Positions 1-7,048 of a DNA stretch of 18,578 bases are shown here, in pieces (the stretch's first letter is position 1; each line of letters begins with the position of its first letter). Origin of the DNA: Opitutia bacterium (GTDB lineage Bacteria > Verrucomicrobiota > Verrucomicrobiae > Opitutales > Opitutaceae); the NCBI GenBank assembly GCA_947442255.1, contig CANEVO010000073.1, positions 1 through 18,578 on the forward strand. The letters are read 5' to 3'. Position numbers and translations under genes: made by a program. The notes under the pieces are model-generated. The model searched no databases. It was given only the letters and a program-made list of their open reading frames with translations, and was not told where the DNA came from.

Positions 1-64
1 GGTTTTTCGCGGATGACCGAATGAAGTCAGGTCTACGCCAAAGTCTCGTCCGCTCTTGGGCGGA

Positions 65-739
65 TCACCCTTCGTCGTCAACCGGCCGGTCCAATTCGTC
101 CCGGCATTCCGCAATGACCCGGAGCCAGATTTCGCGCAGATCGAACAGCCGCCGCCGGGCGTCGTTTCGCCAAGCGAGGGTCTCGGGCTTTTGCTCGCCA
201 TTCAAAAGCGCCAGCGTGCTATTGAGCGCGCTCAAGGCGCGCTTAAAGAGGCTCACGGCCATCGCGTAGTCCCCGAAGTCCAAGGCGTGAATCGCCTGGG
301 TCGCCTGTTCCTCGCCGCGATGCAGCGAGCCGAGCAGCCCCACGGCGAGGGGTTGCTGGACCTTGCTGCTGTCAACGGCTAGCGTTTCCCACGAGTGGTT
401 CAAGCCGAGATAGATTGCCTTCGTGGCGATGAAAATCGGGTTTTTGTGCAGCGTGTAGACGTCATCGTCCGTGCCAAAATCGGGTTCGGCGGCGGTCTCG
501 TCCGTCTCGTCCTCGCTTTCGCTTTCGTCGCTCCAGTCCTCCAAGCCCCAACCCATCTTCTCGGCTACAGCGTCAATTCGGTTGGTCGTGTCATGGCACG
601 CCTCGTAGAAGCGCAGGTAGCGGTGGATCGCCTCGTCCTGTTCGCGTAAATAACGCTCCCAATCGAATTCGTTCCAAGCGAGGTCGCCGCGTTCGTCCCA
701 CTCGCTTTCAGGGCTGCCGTCAGAATCGAAATTACTCAT
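65..739 (-). CDS. Acidic conserved-looking hypothetical protein (224 aa)
   Basis: I do not recognise this protein. The frame stays open upstream to 829, but the ATG at 739 (MSNFDSDGSPESEW) is preferred because the extra 30 residues look like translated intergenic DNA. The N-terminal third is rich in Asp, Glu and Trp, with a strongly acidic patch at about residues 70-94 (ESEDETDE). The C-terminal half is helical, with an 'RALSALNSTLALLNGEQKPETLAWRND'-like stretch that suggests helical-hairpin or TPR-like packing. There is no signal peptide or membrane segment, so it is probably cytoplasmic. It is transcribed divergently from the acylphosphatase gene across about 115 bases. Codon use looks genuinely coding. 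Confidence 0.72.
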   Translation of the reverse strand: MSNFDSDGSPESEWDERGDLAWNEFDWERYLREQDEAIHRYLRFYEACHDTTNRIDAVAEKMGWGLEDWSDESESEDETDETAAEPDFGTDDDVYTLHKNPIFIATKAIYLGLNHSWETLAVDSSKVQQPLAVGLLGSLHRGEEQATQAIHALDFGDYAMAVSLFKRALSALNSTLALLNGEQKPETLAWRNDARRRLFDLREIWLRVIAECRDELDRPVDDEG

Positions 740-855
740 CGCTTGGCCGGAAACTGAGAATGCGCTGCTGGGAAACGCAAATAAAAATCCTTTTTCGTCC
801 CCGACGCTTAAACGATTGAACCGGCGCATTTGCCCTCGCTACTGTGCTTCTCTCC

Positions 856-1131
856 ATGCGAGAGGTGCATTACGAAACAGTCTTTTTCAGCGGCCACGTG
901 CAGGGCGTCGGTTTCCGGTTCTCGGTGTTGCAGGTGGCAAAAGAATTCGAGGTGGCCGGTTTCGTGCGCAATCTCGACGATGGTCGGGTGCACCTCGAGT
1001 TGGAGGGCCGCCCCGCCGAGGTCGCCCGGTTTATCGAGGCCGTGGACGAGCGGATGCACGGGTATGTTCGGAAAACCGAGCGCCGTAGCACGAAGCGCGC
1101 GCCCCAGTTCAACGGATTTACCATCGCGTGA
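856..1131 (+). CDS. acyP: Acylphosphatase
   Basis: Small cytosolic enzyme that hydrolyses acyl phosphates such as carbamoyl phosphate or 1,3-bisphosphoglycerate. Numbered from the ATG at 856 (91 aa), the signature GHVQGVGFR is at residues 13-21, with the phosphate-binding Arg21, and the catalytic Asn is Asn39 in VRNLDDG. The length matches the 90-100 aa family. An in-frame ATG at 844 would add four residues (MLLS); the later ATG places the first beta strand normally. A weak TTGAAC (816-821) and TACTGT (840-845) pair lies just upstream. The stop is 4 bases before the ABC ATPase start, so the two are probably co-transcribed, though no functional link is known. Confidence 0.92.
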   Translation: MREVHYETVFFSGHVQGVGFRFSVLQVAKEFEVAGFVRNLDDGRVHLELEGRPAEVARFIEAVDERMHGYVRKTERRSTKRAPQFNGFTIA

Positions 1132-1135
1132 GCTG

Positions 1136-2017
1136 ATGTCCGTCGTGCCCGTCCTGCCACCGGCGGTTGCCGCACTCGAACTCCGGGGGCTCGTGAAGGA
1201 TTTTGCGGTCGGGTTGCGGGGTGTCCGGGTGCGGGCCGTCGATACTTTGGATCTCGAGGTGGCCACGGGGCAGATCTACGGCCTCCTTGGGCCCAACGGT
1301 TCCGGCAAGAGCACCACCATCAAGCTGATCCTCGGTTTACTGCAGCCCACGGCGGGCAGTTGCGCGATTTTTGGCGTTCCAAGTTCACGCGTGGAGGCCC
1401 GCAGCGATGTCGGCTATTTGCCCGAGTCACCGTATTTCTACCGTCATCTGACCGGACGGGAACTGGTCCGATTTCATGGCCGGTTGGGCGGACTTGCCGG
1501 ACGGGAGCTCGCCGATCGGAGCGAATCCGTCCTAGAGATAGTGGGATTGACCGCCGCGGCCGGCCGACCGGTCGGCACTTACTCGAAAGGAATGTTGCAA
1601 CGCATCGGACTGGCGCAGGCGATCGTCCACGATCCCCGCCTCGTCATTCTCGATGAGCCAACCGCCGGCGTGGATGCCATCGGTACGGTCGCCATCTCCG
1701 AGTTGATCCTGCAACTCAAGGCGCGGGGAAAAACTGTGCTCATCACGTCGCACCAGCTGGCTGAGATCGAAGAAATTTGCGATCGCGTCGCGATCATGAA
1801 TCGTGGCCGGATTATCCTTGAGGGAGCGGTGCCCGAGTTGATTGGCCGGCGGGACCGGCAGGCGTTGGTGGTGGAGACGCTAACGCCGGACGAACTGGTC
1901 GAACTCCGGGCATGGCTGGCGGCCCGGGGACGCCAGATCGAGTCCGTCGAAAGGCCACGGGCGCAGATCGACCGGTTGCTTCGCGAATGTCTCGGGCGAA
2001 CCGCGGCCGAACCATGA
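1136..2017 (+). CDS. ABC transporter ATP-binding protein (ABC-2 exporter type)
   Basis: Nucleotide-binding subunit that powers an ABC export complex at the inner membrane. In the 293-aa product from ATG 1136 the Walker A is GPNGSGKS (52-59), the signature is YSKGMLQRIGLA (149-160), the Walker B is LVILDEP (169-175) with catalytic Glu174, and the switch His is His206 (LITSHQLAE). The Q-loop reads GYLPESPYFY, with Glu where Gln is usual, as in several single-domain exporters of this class. The frame is open back to 830, but that part overlaps the acylphosphatase out of frame and is not coding. The stop overlaps the permease start as ATGA at 2014-2017, which implies translational coupling. The substrate cannot be read from the sequence. 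Confidence 0.93.
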   Translation: MSVVPVLPPAVAALELRGLVKDFAVGLRGVRVRAVDTLDLEVATGQIYGLLGPNGSGKSTTIKLILGLLQPTAGSCAIFGVPSSRVEARSDVGYLPESPYFYRHLTGRELVRFHGRLGGLAGRELADRSESVLEIVGLTAAAGRPVGTYSKGMLQRIGLAQAIVHDPRLVILDEPTAGVDAIGTVAISELILQLKARGKTVLITSHQLAEIEEICDRVAIMNRGRIILEGAVPELIGRRDRQALVVETLTPDELVELRAWLAARGRQIESVERPRAQIDRLLRECLGRTAAEP

Positions 2018-2934
2018 ATTCATCCGTCCCGACTCCGTCTTCCGGCGGTCCCACCTTATCCTCCGTTCGAGGACTCGGGACCGAAGCGGCGCCCCCTCGG
2101 AAGTCCGTGCCGTTTTCGCCCGTCCGCGTTTTCCTCATCGCCCAAAACACACTCCGCGAGGCAGCGCGCCAGAAGCTGTTGCTTTTTTTCGGATTGCTTG
2201 CCGTCGCGCTAGTGCTTGGCGCCCGGTGGTTTCGTGAATTTGATTTCGGTGCGGCGGAATTGAAGTTCCTCGCGGACTGTGGATTTGGTGCGATGGCGTT
2301 TTTCGGCGCGGTGCTGGTGATCGCGGCGACGGCGCAGCTCTTCTTCGGTGAGCTCGAAAACCGGACGGTGCAGACCCTGCTTGCCAAACCCGTGTGGCGG
2401 GCCGAATTTATTTTCGGCAAGTTCGCGGGGGTCGCGGCCCTCGCGGGAATTTTTTGCCTGCTGCAGACCGTGCTGCTGGCGGCCGTACTATGGACGCGGG
2501 AAGCGGAATTGATCCGGGCATTTCCGGACGCGTTCGCATCGGGCCCGACGGTGCACTATGCAAACCTCGTGATCGCCGGCACCCTGCAATGGCTCAAACT
2601 GGCGGTGCTCGGGTCCCTCGTCCTGCTGGTCGCCAGTTTCGCGCAGACTCAGCTTTTTTCGGTGGGAGCCGGATTCTTCATTCTCGTCATCGGCCACTTA
2701 CAGTCCCTCGCGCATGACGCTTACACGGGTGGCGCGTGGTCGATCGGTCGTCTCGCCGGCATATTCCTCGTCTCAATTTTTCCCAATTTCCAGGTGTTCA
2801 CGCTCGCCGATTCGATTGCAGCGGCAGACGCCCCTTCGTGGACAAGTGTCGCCCGGGTGGTGGCCTACGGGTTCGGCTACGTAGTCGTTTCCTGTGGTTT
2901 GGCGGTTTTTAGTTTTCGCCGGCGTGAAATCTGA
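2014..2934 (+). CDS. ABC-2 type transporter permease
   Basis: Membrane subunit of the exporter encoded with the preceding ATPase. The 306-aa product starts at ATG 2014, overlapping the ATPase stop by four bases. A hydrophilic N-terminus of about 45 residues precedes six likely membrane segments: LLLFFGLLAVALVLG, MAFFGAVLVIAATAQLFF, FAGVAALAGIFCLLQTVLL, LKLAVLGSLVLLVASF, FSVGAGFFILVIGHL and VVAYGFGYVVVSCGLAVFSF. The cytosolic motif after the second segment, 'FGELENRTVQTLLAKPVWR', is typical of ABC-2 permeases, where it precedes the coupling helix. The longer frame from 1912 lies inside the ATPase gene. Its 3' end overlaps the next gene, extending the operon. Confidence 0.88.
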   Translation: MNSSVPTPSSGGPTLSSVRGLGTEAAPPRKSVPFSPVRVFLIAQNTLREAARQKLLLFFGLLAVALVLGARWFREFDFGAAELKFLADCGFGAMAFFGAVLVIAATAQLFFGELENRTVQTLLAKPVWRAEFIFGKFAGVAALAGIFCLLQTVLLAAVLWTREAELIRAFPDAFASGPTVHYANLVIAGTLQWLKLAVLGSLVLLVASFAQTQLFSVGAGFFILVIGHLQSLAHDAYTGGAWSIGRLAGIFLVSIFPNFQVFTLADSIAAADAPSWTSVARVVAYGFGYVVVSCGLAVFSFRRREI

Positions 2935-3790
2935 AATCGCACCACGGCAGATCACGAGTTCCGTGAAGCGCGGTTTCGCCGCGAGCGAGGAGCGGAGGCG
3001 TTGGGCCGCCACCAACTCCTGGCCCGCTACGTTCTTCATCACGCTCTGCTGCCTGGCTGTGGCCGGTGGGCTTTTGCAAAAGCTTGTGACGCCGGTCTGG
3101 CTCGGGATGCGGGCCAACGAGCCGGCGCTTCGATCCGTTTCCGATCTGGGCAGCGCCGGGCCGGGTGTGGCCCTCGCGTTGCTTGGCGGTTTCCGGGCCG
3201 TGGTGGCGGATGCCGGATGGATTCACCTTTACGTCAATTGGGAGAAGCGGAATCTGCCCGCCACGGATGCCCTGATTCAGCTCGTGCCAGCGATCGATCC
3301 GCGATCCGTCTACTTCTGGCTCAATGGGGCGCGCATCCTGGCCTACGATTTTGCCGCCTGGCGGGTCGAGGCTGCGGGGGGGGGCGACGCGCTGCCGCTC
3401 GACCAGCAGGATCGCATCGTCCGGGAGCAAGCCGGGCGAGCGCTGCGCCATCTCGGAGCGGCCATGACGTTTCATCCGGCAAGGGCCGATCTCTGGATCG
3501 AGCGGGCGAATATCGAACTCAATCAGCTCCACGATGTGGCCGCCGCCGCCGAAAGCTACCGGCGGGCGGCGCGGCAATCCGATGCGCCTTACTACGCGGC
3601 GCGGTTGTATGCGGAGATGCTACGGCGGCAGGGACGCAACGCGGAGGCGCTGTCCTGGCTGGTACAGTTGCATCCCACGCTGCCGAAAGACCACGAGGCG
3701 GCGGCCGCGGCAATCGTGCTGGCCAGAATTCGCGAGCTTGAGCGCCAGACGGCGGTGCCGGTGGAACTCACCTATCGCTCGCCGCCTTGA
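2924..3790 (+). CDS. Membrane-anchored TPR-like protein of unknown function
   Basis: About 288 aa from the GTG at 2924, which overlaps the permease stop; a GTG at 2894 would add ten residues. A basic N-terminal tail precedes one membrane segment (about residues 34-51, ATFFITLCCLAVAGGLL). The soluble part contains 'AGWIHLYVNWEKR' and 'DPRSVYFWLNGARILAYD', then helical repeats at about 175-270 that read as degenerate TPRs (AESYRRAARQSDAPYYAARL, LRRQGRNAEALSWL). Overlap with the ABC genes suggests an accessory role for that exporter, by inference only. The gene carries a run of nine G at 3376-3384, read in frame as Gly-Gly-Gly, which is slippage-prone and a likely spot for sequencing error. Confidence 0.78.
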   Translation: MKSEIAPRQITSSVKRGFAASEERRRWAATNSWPATFFITLCCLAVAGGLLQKLVTPVWLGMRANEPALRSVSDLGSAGPGVALALLGGFRAVVADAGWIHLYVNWEKRNLPATDALIQLVPAIDPRSVYFWLNGARILAYDFAAWRVEAAGGGDALPLDQQDRIVREQAGRALRHLGAAMTFHPARADLWIERANIELNQLHDVAAAAESYRRAARQSDAPYYAARLYAEMLRRQGRNAEALSWLVQLHPTLPKDHEAAAAAIVLARIRELERQTAVPVELTYRSPP

Positions 3791-3813
3791 TCGCCTCCGC
3801 GAGGGCGTGTCCA

Positions 3814-3840
3814 GCCCGGCTGAAAGACTCGGCGCCGGGC
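3814..3840 (+). terminator. Hairpin in the gap after the TPR gene, possible weak terminator
   Basis: GCCCGGC (3814-3820) and GCCGGGC (3834-3840) form a perfect 7-bp stem with a 13-base loop, 24 bases after the TPR gene stop. It is followed by GCGAATCTTT, which is a poor U-tract, so termination would be partial at best. It lies in the only sizeable gap of the plus-strand series. A TTGACA at 3849-3854 follows but has no convincing -10 partner. Confidence 0.3.
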
Positions 3841-3893
3841 GCGAATCTTTGACATGATTGTCGCCGCCTGATTGGTCAACCGGGCCCTTCCGT

Positions 3894-4568
3894 ATGGTCG
3901 TAAATCTACCGTTTCTTTTGCTCGGTATCTTGCTGCTCTGGTTTCCCCGCCGGTGGATGCGGTTGGGCGCCGTGTTCGGCCGACGGAAACGAAAGCCGCG
4001 GCGGGAGGACGAGCCTTGGATCCGGCGGGAGCCGGGCGATCCGCGCTTGAATTTCTGGCGCGAATTCCGGAAGCCGCGCAACTATTTCGATTTTTTTCGG
4101 GGAGCCGCCGGTGGGCTGGCGATCGTGGGCGGCGAGAACATCCCCTCCAGCTTGCCGCTGCCGGAGGACGGTGGAGATCACTCGCTGATGCTCCTGCTGG
4201 CGGCTATGCTGATTCTCCTAGTCGGGCTTTTGATCCAGACCTATCGCAATGAAAACGGGCGCATGACATTTTTCGCGCCGATTTTTTATCTGGCGGGATT
4301 GTCGGTGTGTCTGGTGGGCAGTTGGGGAGCGGTTTTCGCCTTTGCGCTGATCTGGGCGTTGAACCCCCTTTTCGGCAATCCCCAGGCTTTCCTTGCCGTC
4401 TACGGTGTCGTAGTCACCGCCTTTGGACTGGTTTTGCGCGATGTCGCCATCGAGCGGGTTTTTGCCGCGCTGTTCTTTGCGCTTTTACCGGTGCTGCTCA
4501 GCTTGATGACGGGAAGGCCTTTGCTCGTGTTTTCACGCAAGGGCTTTCATGTCCACGAAGACCGGTGA
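3894..4568 (+). CDS. Multi-pass membrane protein of unknown function
   Basis: Not recognised. The 224-aa product from ATG 3894 starts directly with a membrane segment (VVNLPFLLLGILLLWF). A TTG at 3858 would add 12 residues ending in 'STGPFR' and is less likely. Next comes a very basic cytosolic loop (RRKRKPRREDEPWIRREP, about residues 32-49), a stretch containing NYFDFFRGAAGG, then four or five hydrophobic segments (about 97-115, 126-155, 162-180 and 186-205). The positive-inside rule puts the Arg-rich loop in the cytoplasm. The stop overlaps the menA start by one base (TGATG at 4566-4570), so co-translation with MenA is likely and a role near quinone synthesis is possible but unproven. Confidence 0.75.
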   Translation: MVVNLPFLLLGILLLWFPRRWMRLGAVFGRRKRKPRREDEPWIRREPGDPRLNFWREFRKPRNYFDFFRGAAGGLAIVGGENIPSSLPLPEDGGDHSLMLLLAAMLILLVGLLIQTYRNENGRMTFFAPIFYLAGLSVCLVGSWGAVFAFALIWALNPLFGNPQAFLAVYGVVVTAFGLVLRDVAIERVFAALFFALLPVLLSLMTGRPLLVFSRKGFHVHEDR

Positions 4569-5446
4569 TGCCGCCACGCTGGCAGATCTGGCTGGCCGCG
4601 GCGCGGCCACGAACCCTGCCGGCCGCAGTTGCCCCCGTGCTGGTGGGTTCAGCCCTTGCGTGGCACGACGGAGCGTTCCAGGTCGCAGCGGCGGCGCTTT
4701 GCCTGGCGTTCGCTCTGCTCGTGCAAATCGGGGCGAACTTCGCCAACGACTACTATGATTTTTTGCAGGGGGCCGATACGCCGACTCGCGTTGGGCCGAC
4801 CCGGGCGGTGGCCGCGGGCTGGATCGCACCCGCTGCGATGCACCGTGCGATGGCCTGGGTCTTTGTCGGCGCATTTTTGGTGGGGCTCAGTTTGATCGCC
4901 TGGGGCGGGCCTTGGCTGCTGGCGATCGGCGTGGCGAGTATTTTGAGCGCGGTCGCCTACACGGGTGGCCCCTGGCCGCTGGGCTACCACGGCCTCGGCG
5001 ATGTTTTCGTCTTTATTTTCTTTGGCCTCGTCGCCGTGATGGTGACCAGCTTTGTGCAGACTGGGCGCTTTTCCGGGGATGCCGGGCTGGCGGCGATCCC
5101 GATCGGATTACTCGCGGCGAATATTCTGGTCGTAAACAACTATCGCGACTGGGAAACAGATGCCGCGGCTGGAAAGCGCACGCTGGTCGTGCGCTTTGGT
5201 CGGCGAGCTGCGCGTATTCAGTTCGCCGTTTCGTTGGGTATTGCCCTCGCCACGCCGGTCGTGTTCTGGATCTGCCGCGGTCGCGTCTGGTGTCTGCTGC
5301 CGCTAGTCCTCGCACCGTATGCGTGGAAACACCGGTGCCGATTGAACGAAGCAAAGACGCCCAGCGAGCTGATAGCGCTGCTGGGCGATACCGCCAGGCT
5401 GCTGGCTCTTTATGCCGCGCTGTTTGCGGCCGGTCTGGCGCTTTGA
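4568..5446 (+). CDS. menA: 1,4-dihydroxy-2-naphthoate polyprenyltransferase (MenA family)
   Basis: Inner-membrane UbiA-superfamily enzyme that attaches a polyprenyl chain to 1,4-dihydroxy-2-naphthoate, the step that makes demethylmenaquinone. The 292-aa product from ATG 4568 has the first Asp motif NFANDYYDFLQGAD (57-70, with N57, D61 and D64) for Mg-diphosphate binding. The second is NNYRDWETDAAAGKRTL (190-206, with D194 and D198), followed by VVRFG, the MenA variant of the superfamily. About eight membrane segments are visible. The longer frame from 4307 lies within the previous gene. It implies menaquinone-based respiration. Its 3' end faces trxA with only 7 bases between the stops. Confidence 0.93.
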   Translation: MPPRWQIWLAAARPRTLPAAVAPVLVGSALAWHDGAFQVAAAALCLAFALLVQIGANFANDYYDFLQGADTPTRVGPTRAVAAGWIAPAAMHRAMAWVFVGAFLVGLSLIAWGGPWLLAIGVASILSAVAYTGGPWPLGYHGLGDVFVFIFFGLVAVMVTSFVQTGRFSGDAGLAAIPIGLLAANILVVNNYRDWETDAAAGKRTLVVRFGRRAARIQFAVSLGIALATPVVFWICRGRVWCLLPLVLAPYAWKHRCRLNEAKTPSELIALLGDTARLLALYAALFAAGLAL

Positions 5447-5453
5447 AGCGACT

Positions 5454-5786
5454 TTACGCCGCGACGTGCGCGGCGAGTTTCGCCTTGAGCGCGGCCTTCG
5501 GCATCATGCCGACGAGGGTTTCCGCAACCTTGCCATCCTTGAACAAAATCATGGTGGGAATGGCGCGGACACCGAACTCGGCCGCCACCGCGTCATGCTC
5601 GTCGATGTTGACCTTCGCGATCTTGATCTTCCCGTCGAATTCCGTGGCCAGTTCCTCAAGGATCGGGGCAATGGCTTTGCACGGCCCGCACCAGGGAGCC
5701 CAAAAGTCGACGAGCACCGGCGTCGGGGACGCGTTCAAGGTGCTTTTGAAAGATTCGGTGGTCAGGTTGATGATTTTTTCGGACAT
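5454..5786 (-). CDS. trxA: Thioredoxin
   Basis: Cytosolic dithiol-disulfide oxidoreductase. The 110-aa product starts at ATG 5786 (MSEKIINLT); the upstream extension to 5846 is not thioredoxin-like. The active site WCGPC is at residues 32-36 (VDFWAPWCGPCKAIAP), and the cis-proline is Pro77 in GVRAIPTMILFKDG. Length and the residues around the active site are canonical. The gene ends 7 bases from the convergent menA stop. It is the last gene of the minus-strand series, 139 bases after the 85-aa gene, a gap large enough for its own promoter. Confidence 0.96.
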   Translation of the reverse strand: MSEKIINLTTESFKSTLNASPTPVLVDFWAPWCGPCKAIAPILEELATEFDGKIKIAKVNIDEHDAVAAEFGVRAIPTMILFKDGKVAETLVGMMPKAALKAKLAAHVAA

Positions 5787-5925
5787 AGTGAGTGGGACGT
5801 TGGAAATTATCAGAAGGGTAAATCCCTCGAACGCAACTGTCGCCATCCCGCAGCGGCTCCGAGATCAGCCCGCCGCCGCGAGCGGGGCGGCCGGTGACAA
5901 AGGAGAAAGCGACTGATTCCGTGAC

Positions 5926-6183
5926 TTAGCGCGGGGTCGATTTTTCCAGAATGTCGGCCAATTCTGTGGGTTCTACCTGGTGCAGGTGCTTCCCGCGGGT
6001 CTTCAACTCCTCGAAAGTCTTGACGACGGTTTCCGTCATCCGGCCGTGCGTTTCCTCGGACCCGCCGACAATCGCGAATTGCTCACCAGTGGTGATGCGC
6101 CGATGGCCGTCATCGTTATCCAAGCCGACGCCGAGCAGCGCCGCCCGGGGCGTGGGTTTTTTCTTCCTTTTCTGGGTGCTCAC
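5926..6183 (-). CDS. Conserved-looking hypothetical protein (85 aa) overlapping scpA
   Basis: Starts with GTG at 6183, overlapping the scpA stop as GTGA, the usual sign of translational coupling. The product has a basic N-terminal tail (KRKKKPTPRAALL), a central 'GVGLDNDDGHRRITTGEQF' segment with 'AIVGGSEETHGRM', and a C-terminal amphipathic helix (TVVKTFEELKTRGKHLHQV). No Cys and no membrane segment. I do not recognise the family. It occupies the place where scpB often follows scpA, but it is far smaller than ScpB (about 180-200 aa) and shows no paired winged-helix pattern. Confidence 0.78.
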   Translation of the reverse strand: MSTQKRKKKPTPRAALLGVGLDNDDGHRRITTGEQFAIVGGSEETHGRMTETVVKTFEELKTRGKHLHQVEPTELADILEKSTPR

Positions 6184-6959
6184 GCGGTTACGGTGTTTGG
6201 GAGCGGCGCGGACTCAAGCGGGTTTTCGATTACGGCGTCGCAGACGATGTCGGCGAAGGCTTCATCCTGGCGCAGGCGCAGTTTGTTCAGCCGGGTCAGT
6301 TCCAACACGGCAAGAAAGGTTGCGACCAGTTTGCGCAACGAAACGCCGTGCGGGAACAGATTCGAGAATACAAACGATTTTTCCGTCTGCGAACGCACTA
6401 GGAGCCATTCCATCTGGTCGGCGACAGTGACGACGTCGTCGTGAATCTCGCCGACGACGAGCTTTTCCGCCAACCGCCGCAGGACCATGTTGAACGCGTT
6501 CCAGAGTTCGATGCGGTCGACGGCCCGCAATGGCCGGTCGGCGGCGTCGGCCGAAAGCCCGGAAACGTAGCGCTCCATCAGATTCTGGCGGGTCTCCGCC
6601 AGTTCGCGCAGGGTGGCGGCGGCTTCCTTGAACTTCTTGTATTGGAGGAGCTGGTGCACGAGTTCCCAGCGTGGATCCACTTCCTCGTCCTCGGCATTGG
6701 GGTCCACGGCATGCTGCCCCTTGGGCAATAGCATGCGGCTCTTGATTTCCATCAACGTCGCCGCCATCACGAAAAACTCGCCGGCGACATCGAGGTCGAG
6801 TTGCCGCATCGTGTGCAGGGCATCGATGTATTGCCGGGTGACCGACTCGATCGGGATGTCGTAAATATCGAGTTCGTTCTTGCGGATAAGAAACAACAGG
6901 AGGTCCAGCGGGCCTTCAAAGACCTGAAGCTTGATGCGATAATCGGAGTCGGGAACCAC
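6180..6959 (-). CDS. scpA: Segregation and condensation protein A
   Basis: Kleisin subunit of the bacterial SMC-ScpAB condensin, which bridges SMC heads and helps condense and segregate chromosomes. The 259-aa product starts with GTG at 6959 and no earlier start exists in frame. The N-terminal family signature is clear: KLQVFEGPLDLLLFLIRKN, then ELDIYDIPIESVTRQYID and FFVMAATLMEIKSRMLLP. The C-terminal winged-helix region (RKLVATFLAVLELTRLNKL) contacts the SMC head in characterised family members. Length is typical. It is separated from rsmB by 89 bases and overlaps the 85-aa gene. Neither scpB nor smc is in the window. Confidence 0.95.
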   Translation of the reverse strand: MVPDSDYRIKLQVFEGPLDLLLFLIRKNELDIYDIPIESVTRQYIDALHTMRQLDLDVAGEFFVMAATLMEIKSRMLLPKGQHAVDPNAEDEEVDPRWELVHQLLQYKKFKEAAATLRELAETRQNLMERYVSGLSADAADRPLRAVDRIELWNAFNMVLRRLAEKLVVGEIHDDVVTVADQMEWLLVRSQTEKSFVFSNLFPHGVSLRKLVATFLAVLELTRLNKLRLRQDEAFADIVCDAVIENPLESAPLPNTVTA

Positions 6960-7048
6960 GCCGCGATGCTTGGGCTGGTGAAAGTCTCGGCAAGGTGAAA
7001 ACAGCGCCCCTGGCCCCTGCGGTGGATTTCCCGCCTGCCGCCGGAAGG

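Noticed and set aside
2909..3577. 222-codon minus-strand frame opposite the TPR gene
   Set aside because: Shadow frame, rich in Pro, Arg and Gly; the plus-strand frame has a membrane segment and repeat structure and overlaps the operon correctly.
3849..3877. TTGACA as a promoter for the membrane protein/menA pair
   Set aside because: The hexamer is perfect, but the sequence 16-18 bases downstream (around TTGGTC) does not resemble a -10 box.
5787..5925. Possible small gene or RNA between trxA and the 85-aa gene
   Set aside because: No frame with coding character and no structure beyond generic GC-rich complementarity.
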